Positions 18,437 to 26,336 of a DNA stretch of 27,127 nt are shown here, piece after piece. A model generated the notes under the pieces. The model made no database searches, was not told the DNA's origin, and saw only the letters and a program-made list of their open reading frames with translations. Positions within the stretch are counted from its first letter, which is position 1. The number at the start of each line of letters is the position of its first letter. The DNA is from Chara braunii (Eukaryota > Streptophyta > Charophyceae > Charales > Characeae). The stretch covers positions 109,262 through 136,388 of the forward strand of contig BFEA01001189.1 in assembly GCA_003427395.1 (NCBI GenBank). The letters are read 5' to 3'. A program made the translations under genes and the position numbers.

Positions 18437-18580
18437 ACAGGAAATACCACACAAGTTCACATGCGATTACTCACCCCTGTGCATCTCTTCCTGAGCTGTA
18501 TGATACACACAAGAAATACCACACACATTCACATGGAATTACAAAGCCCTGATGCCTCATGCTGAGCTGTCTACTGAAGT
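18437..18580. repeat. Diverged tandem duplication, period 72 bp
   Basis: CACAGGAAATACCACACAAGTTCACATG and its near copy differ at a few positions (GAAATACC at 18441 and 18513). Both are followed by a CTGAGCTGT block. Confidence 0.85.
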
Positions 18581-19340
18581 TCATGGGTATGCTGATGTTT
18601 ACATGGCTGGGTAACTGGATTGGGTGTACGGGTGGGATAGATGAATGGATGGATGCTCCAGAAAACCCACAAACAGAGATCTCACATACAACCATATTCA
18701 CACTGCAGAGTTCTTTTACAACTGACTATTCAGAAAACATCCAGTCATGTTCCAAGCACAGCCTGAAGCTCTTGAAAAATACACACAACAAGAATATATC
18801 ACACCAACATTCACCATGCAAGCAAAGCAAACCCACCAACAGTCAATCTACTGCGTGAATAATTCCATAATTTGTGTGAACATGGTCTGCCGACTCTGCC
18901 CCACTGAACCACAGGTTTCCAAGTCTACTGTCTTCTCCCGGTTCTCGCTAATACAACACACGAGCCTTATGGCTGCATGTGACATAAACATCGCCTGTGA
19001 TTTGGGGGAAGAAGGTAGCATAGAACAGTAACGAGTATCATACTACCCTGGGAAGATTATAGCCCAGACACTATTAGTGACTCTCAAATGGGCAGATTTC
19101 TTAAGGCAGCACCGCTTTGAATGCCTGCTGGAAATCACAGCTGTGTATGAGCAGTATGAGGATACCATCCCTAGATCTGAGCCTGGATCTGACCCTATCT
19201 GCAGTTGGGCTTTATGTTGTACATGCACATGTTTGCGCACCCGTGTGCATGTCTTGTCATGTTCGCTATATCCACAAAAGGAGAAAAAAGGATGGCTATG
19301 CCAGACTGTTTCGTCGGGCTTTCACCGACTCATCAGGAGG
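18581..19340. other. Unassigned sequence
   Basis: Single-copy-looking sequence with plus-strand open frames of 94-117 codons (18559-18858, 18747-19031, 19077-19430) that overlap in different frames and show no domain. Nothing else recognised. Confidence 0.4.
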
Positions 19341-19673
19341 TTGAACCCCGACAGTCGTTCCACAATGCATTTGAACCCCGACAGTCTGCGCAGGACTTTA
19401 AATGCTGTTCACCACTTCATTGCTAGGTAAAGTTCTAGCCCTGAACTAGCCATGATGTGGTTTGCTACCTCCATATGGTTCCCCTCAGCCAATTTTCAAA
19501 GTCAGATCAGGAAAAACACAGCAGCATTCCTCTGGACAGGAGATCCTAACAACCCACACTTCAAATGCATTGTGGAACGACTGTCGGGGTTCAAATGCAT
19601 TGTGGAACGACTGTCGGAGTTCAAATGCATTCTGGAACGACTGTCGGGGTTCCATAATGCATTTGAACCCCGG
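19341..19673. repeat. Foldback structure of 30-bp units
   Basis: The left arm (19341-19386), TTGAACCCCGACAGTCGTTC and onward, is the reverse complement of the right arm. There a 30-bp unit, TTCAAATGCATTGTGGAACG and onward, is repeated three times (about 19561-19590, 19591-19620, 19621-19650). A short inverted piece (CCATAATGCATTTGAACCCC) then turns back again at 19652-19671. The arms are about 175 bp apart. The arrangement resembles a foldback transposable element or a recombination-prone palindrome. The 30-bp period keeps frames open, explaining the repetitive peptides readable here. Confidence 0.88.
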
Positions 19674-19689
19674 CATTGTCTTTTTGTCT

Positions 19690-19690
19690 C

Positions 19691-19789
<99 letters not shown>

Positions 19790-19835
19790 TGAGAAAGAGA
19801 GAGCTCTTGTAGCTTGAGAGAGAGAGAGAGAGAGT
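19690..19835. repeat. Compound microsatellite (GTCT)n(CT)n then (GA)n
   Basis: GTCT tetranucleotides (about 19693-19728) change into a CT tract ending near 19786. Then come CAGCTGAG, a short GA-rich stretch and (GA)n at about 19817-19835. The CT and GA tracts can pair as a hairpin centred on the CAGCTG palindrome. Confidence 0.96.
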
Positions 19836-19840
19836 ATAGC

Positions 19841-19984
19841 AAAGTTGAGTGTAGTAGCGTAGAGTAGCATTGATCCTAGAGAGTCGAAGTCCAGTGGCAT
19901 AGAATAGCGTCGTAGCCATCCAGAGCCGAGGTTGAGTGTAGCTTTTTTTAAGGGGGGAGTCGTACGGGCGGGGTCGTCATAGCT

Positions 19985-20015
<31 letters not shown>

Positions 20016-20466
20016 GTAGCTTAGGTGGGCGGAGTGGGTGGGTGCAGAAGCAAGGAAAGGTGTCCGGGAAGGGGACGGAAGGTGGCCGCAGAGAGTAGGG
20101 AAGGAGGGCGCAGAGGGTAGGGAACGTGGCCGCAGAGGGGGACGAAGGTGGGTTCAGAGGGGGGGGAAGTGGGCGCGGAGGGGAGGGAAGGTGGGCGCAG
20201 GGGGAAAGGATGGTCAAATCTGTGGGGCGCGCCTGTGTGAGGCTGAGTGTAGCCAGGGTTGTGTGTGTGTGTGAGAGGGGAAGGGGGGGGGGGGGGGGTT
20301 GGGTTGAGTGTAGTAGCATAGAGTAGTATCGAGTGTAGAGAGTCAAAGTCCAGTAGTGTAGAGTAGCGTCGTAGCCATCCAGCACCGAAGTCCAGTGTAG
20401 CCTTTTCTTTTTCTTTTTGGGTCATAGGTACGGGGTTGCGCATGTTGAAGTCGTTGTCATCGTCAT

Positions 20467-20522
<56 letters not shown>

Positions 20523-20690
20523 AGAGCAGATTGGTTCTTGGAAGTTCCATCCGGTTCCCATATCCAATGGAACACTCTTTGGCCATCTTGGTCGTTGTTG
20601 CCGCCGTAGCTTAGGTGGGGGCAGTGAGTGGGCGCATAAGACAGGAAAGGTGGGCGCAGGGGGTCAGGAAGGTGGTCGCACTAAGCAACC
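19841..20690. repeat. Higher-order duplication, ~460-bp offset, with microsatellites
   Basis: GTTGAGTGTAGTAGC occurs at 19844 and 20303. Each is followed by about 100 matching bp (GAGTAGC, AGAGTC, GCGTCGTAGCCATCCAG), a T-rich stretch, a TCGTCATAG block and a CT tract (19984-20011; 20469-20498, the second continuing as CA to 20522). GTAGCTTAGGTGGGCGGAGTG (20016) recurs as GTAGCTTAGGTGGGGGCAGTG (20606) after each tract. Copy 1 additionally carries a G-rich minisatellite (20040-20220) with GGGAAGGTGGGCGCAGAGGG-like units, and a 16-G run sits at 20283-20298. Confidence 0.88.
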
Positions 20691-20699
20691 AGCAGCCCT

Positions 20700-21090
20700 T
20701 TTGCAACTTTGCGAAGAATCAATCTGTTAGTCTTGGCACTGCAGCAGCTATTAATAGTTGCAGTTGACTTGCTTTGCTGCTTTGAACCGGTACCAGTCGC
20801 CTGCGACCTCTGCTGCATAGTTTCGCATTCCAGAAGTCTCCGGATTTTCTTGTGCAAGGAAAATGAGCGGTAGCGAACGTCAGAAACCGACCAGCATCAT
20901 ACACATGTGACCGGATAGTCGTGACCTCGAACCAAAAGCAGAATTGCAACACGAGTTCCACCAAATAAGAGCACAGCACAAACTCACAAGTGACAATGTT
21001 GGAATAGTCTCATCATCATCAACAAAGAACCAATGTCCACATCCTATCTGGTGCTCTGCGCCCAGAATACAAATGGCAGATCCTATCTAG
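20700..21090. other. Unassigned sequence
   Basis: A minus-strand 86-codon open frame (20719-20979) has no recognised domain. No repeat or RNA signal. Confidence 0.4.
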
Positions 21091-21174
21091 CCTATCTACA
21101 ATGCCACTGGTGATGTCAACAGCTCCCCAAAGTACGAGCAGATCTCGGCCAATGCCGTTCGCCTCAAGCACCAG
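21091..21174 (+). other. Candidate 84-bp exon bounded by AG and GTATGT
   Basis: The sequence CTATCTAG ends at 21090, and CAG|GTATGT gives a strong donor after 21174. The 84 bp between reads 28 uninterrupted codons (beginning PIYNATGDVNSS, ending AVRLKHQ). The upstream in-frame stop lies within the AG acceptor itself. The peptide looks protein-like, but I cannot assign it to a family, no partner exon was found, and the preceding polypyrimidine tract is weak. It may be a chance match. Confidence 0.2.
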
Positions 21175-21399
21175 GTATGTCTCTCGTATCACTCACAACC
21201 TCGATCCCCCACTCACAGATGCCACGTGCACCCCAGGACCACCATGCGCCCCATCCAGCATACAGCAGTGCAGCTCGGCTATGGCTGCCTGCTCCTTCCA
21301 GCTCACCCGTGAGCGCGTGAGCGCTGGCCAGCGTATAGCGCAGCAGCACTTGCACAGCATGCAGCCAGTGCTCGAATGCTGAATGCGTGGGCAGGCACT

Positions 21400-21791
21400 T
21401 TCCTAAATGGAAGTGGCCTGCCTGCTGCGTGAAGCCTGGCTGCGCTGGGCCCCTGCCCAGAAGCTTCCGGTAGGCCCCGAGAGGCTGAGCCCTGGTCCAA
21501 ACGAATCAGGCCCTGGGCCTGTGGTGGTTGACCCCCGTCCAACTGCCCGCGGCCTGTGTAAGGTCCATGTAACGAATCTGGCCCAAGGCCTACCTCAGTT
21601 AAATTAAAAAGAGGCAGCCTGGGCCTGGGCGATCTCAACCAACTGGCGTTGCACAACTGCCTGAATTTCCCCAGTTGCGTGGTGACCCCAAAATGGGCCT
21701 GTAGGCCTTAGTCGAGCCTGCCTTCACTTAGGGCGGCCGACTGTACAGAAAATAGGGCCCAGTAGGGCGTATCGAGGCCTTGAGCCTCGCA
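21400..21791 (-). repeat. Possible 3' LTR start of the chromovirus (right limit only)
   Basis: On the minus strand, the sequence just after the polypurine tract begins TGCGAGGCTCAAGG. LTRs normally start with TG directly after the tract. The far end is not defined (21400 is arbitrary), and no matching 5' LTR is seen beyond 24,850, so this call rests on position and the TG dinucleotide alone. Confidence 0.3.
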
Positions 21792-21802
21792 TTCCCTCCT
21801 CC
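21792..21802 (-). promoter_or_regulatory. Polypurine tract (plus-strand primer)
   Basis: The minus strand reads GGAGGAGGGAA immediately before a TG dinucleotide, about 25 bp downstream of the end of the chromodomain frame. In LTR retrotransposons this tract resists RNase H and primes second-strand DNA synthesis next to the 3' LTR. Confidence 0.5.
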
Positions 21803-21827
21803 ATACTTCGCTAGTCCTCTGAGAAGT

Positions 21828-22064
21828 TCAATCAATCTGGCGCTTTCCTTTCTGCAGCAACTTCTCGTAGTGGGCGACAACCTGTGGAGCGGTCTGCATC
21901 AGTTCCTCCCGTGTAAACCATCTATCCTTCTTAGAATCAGTGTGATGTCTGAACCGAACGCGGTACGGCAGCTTCGGTTTCAGAGGACGTCCCCTGCCTG
22001 TAGGTCTTAGACCTGGCATTTCCTTGTGATCCACAATATCATCGATGCCGACCTCTCCATCCAT
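21828..22064 (-). pseudogene. Chromodomain, C-terminus of integrase
   Basis: This 78-codon frame contains a GIDDIVDHKEM opening, a YRVRFRHH strand where canonical chromodomains have YLVKWKG, and a closing helix WFTREELMQTAPQVVAHYEK corresponding to the TWEP...NAxxLVxxF part. About 20 residues rich in P, G and R lie between the first and second strands, longer than usual. In chromoviruses this module binds chromatin marks and steers integration. It is in a different frame from the preceding integrase piece, which overlaps it at 22,007-22,064, so a frameshift lies near 22,070. The stop at its end is followed within about 25 bp by the polypurine tract, indicating that the polyprotein end is native. 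Confidence 0.75.
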
Positions 22065-22348
22065 GGTTGGGAGCGACGAGAAGGAAACTGGTCAGTCTCC
22101 TTGAAAGGTGCGAGCTTGGAGGCGTGAAAGACTGGGTAAGTGCGAAGGTGACCAGGGATCTGAACTACATATGAAGCCCCATCCAGATCATCCCCAACGA
22201 TATCTAGAACCTGCCAGGGTCCAAAGTATTGTGGCATGAGCTTGCGGGAGATCCCGTGCTCCTGACCCTGTTTTGAGGACTTAACCCAGACTCTGTCCCC
22301 TACCTGGAATGTAGATGGACGGTGGTGCTTATTCTCAGACTCTATCAT
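22007..22348 (-). pseudogene. Integrase C-terminal (GPY/F) domain
   Basis: The frame reads a basic segment, then FQVGDRVWVKS, the LMPQYFGPWQVLDIVG motif (the GPY/F module) and YPVFHASKLAPF. This is the standard ending of Ty3/gypsy integrases, a DNA-binding SH3-like fold before the chromodomain. Little is missing over about 90 residues. After APFKETDQFPS the frame diverges into unrelated residues, marking the frameshift before the chromodomain. Confidence 0.9.
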
Positions 22349-22680
22349 CGCGGCCTGTGCCTTTGTGCATCTGTTCCACTGCCTGCTGCATTAGTTGTCC
22401 ATATCGATAGGCGAACTCTAGTGTGCCAGGTGCAGCGGTTGGCTGGTTCTCAGGTAATAGGAAATCCAGTGGTAGTCTAGGCTTGAAAGTCAGTAGCAGA
22501 CTGTTAGGGCTCACCCCAGTGGCGATGTGCACAGCATTGTTGTACAGGCTGGCGATGAGAGGAAGTTTCTCATCCCAGTCCACCTGATTGGGCTTCATGT
22601 AATGCCGCAACAGGTGTTGTACAGCGCAGTTCAGCTTCTCTGCTTGGCCGTTTGCCTCTGGGTGGTTTCTGGAGGTCATC
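22335..22680 (-). pseudogene. Integrase catalytic core, second half
   Basis: It begins with NHPEANGQAEKLN, matching the region with the catalytic glutamate (HPQTDGQTERxN in relatives), and continues with the core helices (DWDEKLPLIASLYNNAVH...GVSPNSLLL). The glutamate is retained. The preceding ~25 codons in this frame are unrelated, so a frameshift near 22,680-22,690 separates it from the part carrying the second aspartate. The frame breaks again near 22,340, before the GPY/F domain. Confidence 0.9.
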
Positions 22681-22689
22681 TGCAGCTGC

Positions 22690-22990
22690 AGCCTTCCACA
22701 ACTCACTTGTGAATCTGACATCCCTGTCACTAACAATAGACTTAGGAAGCCCAAAGTCCCTGACCAAGTTCTCCTTGAAGAGTCTAATCACATACTCCGT
22801 TTTCGCTGTTTCAGGCATTGCCACTAATCTAGCATATTTACTAAACCTATCCACCAGCGTGATCATGCAGTCCATGGACAGGCTCTCATCAGGCCTTTCT
22901 GGAATCAGAAGGGGCTTAAGAAGCCCAAGAGGGGCCTGTGTACGTGGCTTGTCCCTCTAACATACTTGACAAGTCTCTATGTACAGCTTG
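22690..22990 (-). pseudogene. Integrase catalytic core, first half (both Asp)
   Basis: SMD supplies the first catalytic aspartate (codon at about 22,870-22,872). It is followed almost at once by ITLVDRFSKYARL; relatives have roughly a dozen residues between these, so a small in-frame deletion is likely. SIVSDRDVRFTS supplies the second aspartate near 22,728. The frame then runs off into non-homologous residues where a shift occurs. Confidence 0.9.
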
Positions 22991-23090
22991 GCATCTCTCA
23001 TAATCGTGGGCCACCAGCACTGCTGCAGCAGATTGGCTGCAGTCTTCTTGTGCGCAAAATGTCTTGTAGCATCATGACACTCTCCTTAAA
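22960..23090 (-). pseudogene. Integrase N-terminal H2C2 zinc-binding module
   Basis: The minus strand reads HDATRHFAHKKT and later WWPTIMRD and TCQVC, giving the two histidines and the C-x2-C pair of the integrase zinc module with normal spacing. A TAG stop follows CQVC. The frame differs from the RNase H piece upstream; a run of eight identical bases near 23,090 is a plausible slippage site. Confidence 0.85.
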
Positions 23091-23113
23091 AAAAACTACG
23101 CAATGACTCCCGA

Positions 23114-23668
23114 TTAGGCACACAAACATTTATTCCCGGCCTTCTCAAGGAACAGCAGGCCATTGACCAACTCAAACTCGGCAGAAGTTACTTTGTCCTT
23201 CGCCTCGAGTCTGTGTATGATCTCGGCCATAAACGGATCCTCGCGATAGGCTTCCACCAAAGAACGAGTAACATCGTCCGCAAGCCCAAACTGAGTGATC
23301 AGCGCACCGGAAAAGTCTGGCCTACGCGACAGCACATCAGCAACTTTGTTGTACTCACCTTTGATATACCGGGGCTCGAAGTCATACTGCTCAATGACTT
23401 TGATCCAGCGTTTCAGCGCATCAGAGAGGACAGGCTGGGTTCTCATACACTTCAGGGTCTGATGATCAGTCCTGACGCCGAAAAACCTCCCAAGGAGGTA
23501 ATGCCTCCAATGGGTTAGAGCTTCATAGATCGCATAGACCTCCTTCTCATAGGTGGACTTAGCAAACTTCTGAGAGGGCATCTTTTTGGACATGTACTCG
23601 ACAAGCCTCAACTTTGGCCCCTCCTGCTGCGCAGGCACGGCGCCTATGCCCTATTGGCTAGCATCCGT
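23114..23668 (-). pseudogene. RNase H domain and linker
   Basis: Starts at TTDAS (first catalytic Asp, about 23,657-23,668). A TAG stop at 23,651-23,653 follows directly after TDASQ, then an open frame of about 174 codons. Motifs are the FAKSTYEKEVYAI helix (catalytic Glu), VRTDHQTLK (Asp) and VADVLSRRP (final Asp). All four acidic residues of Ty3/gypsy RNase H, which degrades the RNA strand during reverse transcription, are therefore present. The C-terminal part (about 23,114-23,330) is the linker leading to the integrase zinc module. It is the best preserved part of the element. Confidence 0.93.
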
Positions 23669-23699
23669 GGTGACTATAAACGGCTTGTTAGAAGTTTCA

Positions 23700-24480
23700 A
23701 GAAGTTTCAAGACCTCAGCGTGTCAGAGCATGCTTCAGATGTCTGAAAGCAGCCTCACACCTGTCTGTCCACTCCCATGGGGTGTCAAGGCGGGTCAAGT
23801 CCGTCAAAGGGGCGGCCACTATGCTATAGTTCTTCACGAAGTTGCGATAGTAGCCGGTCATCCCTTAGGAGGACCTCATCTCAATCACAGACTGAGGATG
23901 CGGGCAGTCAGGAATGCTGGCCACCTTCGCGTCATCGGGCTTCAATCCCTCTGCGGAAATCTTATGACCCAAGTACAAGATACGGACGCGGCCAAACTCA
24001 CACTTCTCGCCGTTAATCTTGAACTTGTGTTGTCGAAGGAGACACCGGACTATGTCTAAACGGCCAACATGCTTCTCGACAGTCCTACGTCATCGAGGTA
24101 CACGATGACAAACTTGTCCAGGTGGTCATGAAAGATCCTGTTCATTGCGTGCTGAAAGGTGCCAGGAGCATTGACCACAAACTCGTACAGACCGTACCTG
24201 GTCTGAAAAGCAATTTTGTGTTGATCCTCAGGCCGTATTGCAATCTGATGGCACCCGGACTTCAGATCTATCTAACTGAAGTATCGGCACCCTTGCACTT
24301 GGTCCAGCAAATTATCGATGTGCGGTAGGGGCTCTCGGTTCTTGACAGTGATGGCATTGAGGCCCCTATAGTCAATGCACATGCTCAAAGATCCCACCTT
24401 CTTCAGTACAAATAAGACTTGAGATCCGTAAGGGGAGACACTCGGCCGGAAACTGGGGCTGTGCAACCGAAAGATAGTAC
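23700..24480 (-). pseudogene. Reverse transcriptase relic with YLDD
   Basis: The frame begins at SVSPYGSQVLFVLKK, then MCIDYRGLNAIT and PLPHIDNLLDQ (fingers/palm). A TAG stop at 24,272-24,274 replaces the residue expected after RYFS. IDLKSGCHQI follows, and FVIVYLDDV places the catalytic YLDD at about 24,089-24,100. A frame change follows, then LRQHKFKINGEKCEFG and LGHKISAEG. The connection/thumb region continues with MTGYYRNF and PLTDLTR and includes another in-frame stop. The N-terminal part of the domain is missing: the sequence passes from the protease tail into SPYGSQ with no linker. DNA synthesis activity is excluded by these breaks. Confidence 0.93.
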
Positions 24481-24805
24481 ATACCCAACAGGATGTCCGT
24501 TGGGAGATCATCGCTGACTAGGAACGAGACGTGATGTCTCAGTTCCTCTCCGGCTTACGCAGGTGCTGCACTTGCCCCTATAAGTGCAGCCTCTCAACGC
24601 ACACGCGACTGATAAAGTTTTGTGCCGAGCAAGTGTCATAATAGGCCCCGGCCTTGCGGTCGCCGATGACAACCTCGCCGACGAACATCTCGCCCTTAGG
24701 GGCTCTAACCAATGCCGTCCAAGAAGCTAGCAGGTCTGATCTAGACCACTCCAGCTCCTCTAAGAACTCGAACACATTCATCGAACAGAGGCTCGATGTG
24801 TCCAA
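24450..24805 (-). pseudogene. Aspartic protease relic with altered active site
   Basis: The 75-codon open part (24,805-24,578) reads VVIGDRKAGAYYDTCSAQNF, the active-site region, followed by FISRVCVERLHL. The catalytic triad D-T/S-G of retroviral-type proteases is DTC here (24,629-24,637), so the essential glycine is lost. The frame ends at a TAG (24,578-24,580). After a shift, the downstream part continues with SFLVSDDLPTDILLGMYYL, corresponding to the ILGM motif that closes the domain. It then joins reverse transcriptase sequence directly, consistent with deletion of the usual spacer and the RT N-terminus. Confidence 0.8.
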
Positions 24806-24845
24806 CGTAGAGCGAAGTCGTAGTTGACCATAGCAGCGTAGAAAT

Positions 24846-25145
24846 CAGTCCGTCAAGCGCTCTAGCCTTGGGTATGAAAAGTCGAAAGTCGATTGGAGGT
24901 TAGGTGTTGTGCGGGGCCACGCGGTTTTTCCCGCACCGCCTTCCAAAATCGGAAAAAGTTTCTTAGAGGCCGCTTGGCGCTGGCCCAGCAACGCCCGACA
25001 GTACCGGTGCGAGCGCGGGGGCCCAGTACCTTGTGTGGTGGTACCAGCTCCGGTGCGCGGGCCCAGTACCAAGCGTGGTGCCGGCACGGGCATGTGGAAC
25101 CCGTACTGGCCCTGACGACGCTTCAACTTCTAAGAAAAAACGATC
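24846..25145. other. GC-rich sequence upstream of pol relic
   Basis: This is where the gag-protease junction would be expected on the minus strand, but I recognise no capsid or zinc-knuckle (CCHC) motif. It contains a ~40-bp imperfect duplication: GCCCAGTACC at 25021 and 25061, each preceded by GGTGCG-CGGG-type sequence. Confidence 0.45.
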
Positions 25146-25201
25146 AGCAGACGATCGGAACCGTCGTGCAGCAAAAAATTGAAGGGCCCCGATCGTCTGC
25201 T
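25146..25201. repeat. Perfect 13-bp inverted repeat, 30-nt spacer
   Basis: AGCAGACGATCGG (25146-25158) and CCGATCGTCTGCT (25189-25201) are exact reverse complements. They may be the ends of a tiny inverted-repeat element, or a hairpin near the lost 5' side of the chromovirus. Function unknown. Confidence 0.88.
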
Positions 25202-25971
25202 TGTCACAGGCAGGAAATTAGCGATAGTTATATATGTAGTGACTTCCTCTGCCAGTACCAGACAATAACCGGCCCGCAAATTTTCGGTACCCTACTTCTA
25301 CGGACCTACGACACTTTGACCTATGGACCCTAGAACAGGACCTGCTGGGACAACCTGGGACCAAGACCAATTGGCACTCTAGGACTGGGACTCAGGACTG
25401 TCAGCGTGAAATCCTTTCATGAGGACCGCGGCCTCAAGCTTACTACAATGATCTAAAAGTTCAAAAATCCGACATTGAAAAAAAGAAACAGAACATTTCA
25501 TCGCTACAGCATACAACAACAAAGAAGCAGAACCATAACTGCAGAAAATCACAACTTACTCTCTTCATGGACATGCTCCTCAGTTCCGTCCGGTAAAACT
25601 CTCAGCCATGCATGTCTGCACTTGCCCATTTCACTGCATCACATGCACATATCCAGACAACTCGATTAACCAATAATTGCACAAAGACCCTTCTCCATGT
25701 TTTTTTAATGGTCTCTAGGGAATCGCAGAGAAGTCAGTCAGTCTAGCTTATTTCTTTCGGCTCCGTAGAAAGAATTCATAGTGTCCCATGTGTGGAATGT
25801 GTGTGTCTGCAGCACACTGCTTAGCCCCATTTCACCAAAAAAATAGTCAAACATGCTGAAAGACAAGTCTGTAATGATGTCAGGAATCACTTCGAGCGAG
25901 TTTTGGGTGGGACAATGACCTGAGATCTGCTCAGTTCCATTGATCCGCTTCTGTTTGTAGCACACCCAACC
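25202..25971. other. Unassigned sequence
   Basis: A minus-strand open frame (26106-25738, 122 codons) begins in the duplicated segment downstream and has a protein-like composition but no domain I recognise. Short diverged repeats with GGGACCAAG and GGACTGGGAC phrases occur near 25,330-25,400. No LTR matching 21,400-21,791 is seen here. Confidence 0.4.
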
Positions 25972-26336
25972 AGCAACCACTTCACTGTTCTGCACACTGG
26001 AAAATTCTACTGCAACAATGATGAAGGTACTCCCAAGTGCAAAGCAATATTCACTGTGCTCTGCCCTGCACACTCTTTCCTCTGATGAATTGCCTCGGAG
26101 CTGCATGAACGTTCCTACAGTGAACTACACTTTATTGTCTTCAGAGAAGTTCAGGCCAGCAACCGCTTCACTGTTCTGCACACTGGAAAACTCTACCGCA
26201 AGAATGATAAAGGTACTCCCAAGTTAAAAGCAATATTCACTGCCCTGCACACTCTTTCCTCTAATGAATTGCCTCGGAGCTCCAAGAACGTTCCTACAGT
26301 GAACTACACTTTATTGTCTTCAGAGAAGTTCAGACT
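25972..26336. repeat. Tandem duplication, 2 x ~186 bp
   Basis: AGCAACCACTTCACTGTTC at 25972 and AGCAACCGCTTCACTGTTC at 26158 start two copies, both ending TTTATTGTCTTCAGAGAAGT. The period of 186 is a multiple of three, so minus-strand peptides repeat (RGNSSEERVCRA / RGNSLEERVCRA). Each copy also carries a stop in that frame (EDNKV*FTVGTF), so coding use of both copies is unlikely. Confidence 0.95.

Larger units (their letters stand above)
21828..24840 (-). pseudogene. Ty3/gypsy chromovirus pol relic (PR-RT-RH-IN-CHD)
   Basis: The minus strand carries, in the canonical Ty3/gypsy order, remains of protease, reverse transcriptase, RNase H, integrase and a C-terminal chromodomain. This order, with RNase H directly before integrase and a chromodomain at the end, defines chromoviruses, LTR retrotransposons of plants, algae and fungi. 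The reading frame is broken by several in-frame TAG stops, by at least five frame changes and by an internal deletion between protease and reverse transcriptase. No gag and no 5' LTR are visible upstream, so the copy is 5'-truncated or its left part has decayed beyond recognition. It cannot encode an active polyprotein. Domain pieces are listed individually. Confidence 0.93.

Noticed and set aside
19452-19900. Frames with repeated KCIVERLSGF-like peptides
   Set aside because: The 30-bp DNA unit keeps the frame open by arithmetic; the inverted copies and microsatellite continue it as nonsense.
20021-20575. 184-codon minus-strand frame, Pro/Ser/Thr-rich
   Set aside because: Antisense of a G-rich minisatellite flanked by CT/CA tracts; no domain.
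22652-22960. Plus-strand frames across the integrase region
   Set aside because: Shadows of the minus-strand chromovirus, which has clear homology.
23586-24059. 157-codon plus-strand frame
   Set aside because: Antisense of the reverse transcriptase relic.
24850-25400. 5' LTR of the chromovirus
   Set aside because: No similarity by eye to the sequence after the polypurine tract at 21,400-21,791 and no primer-binding site recognised.
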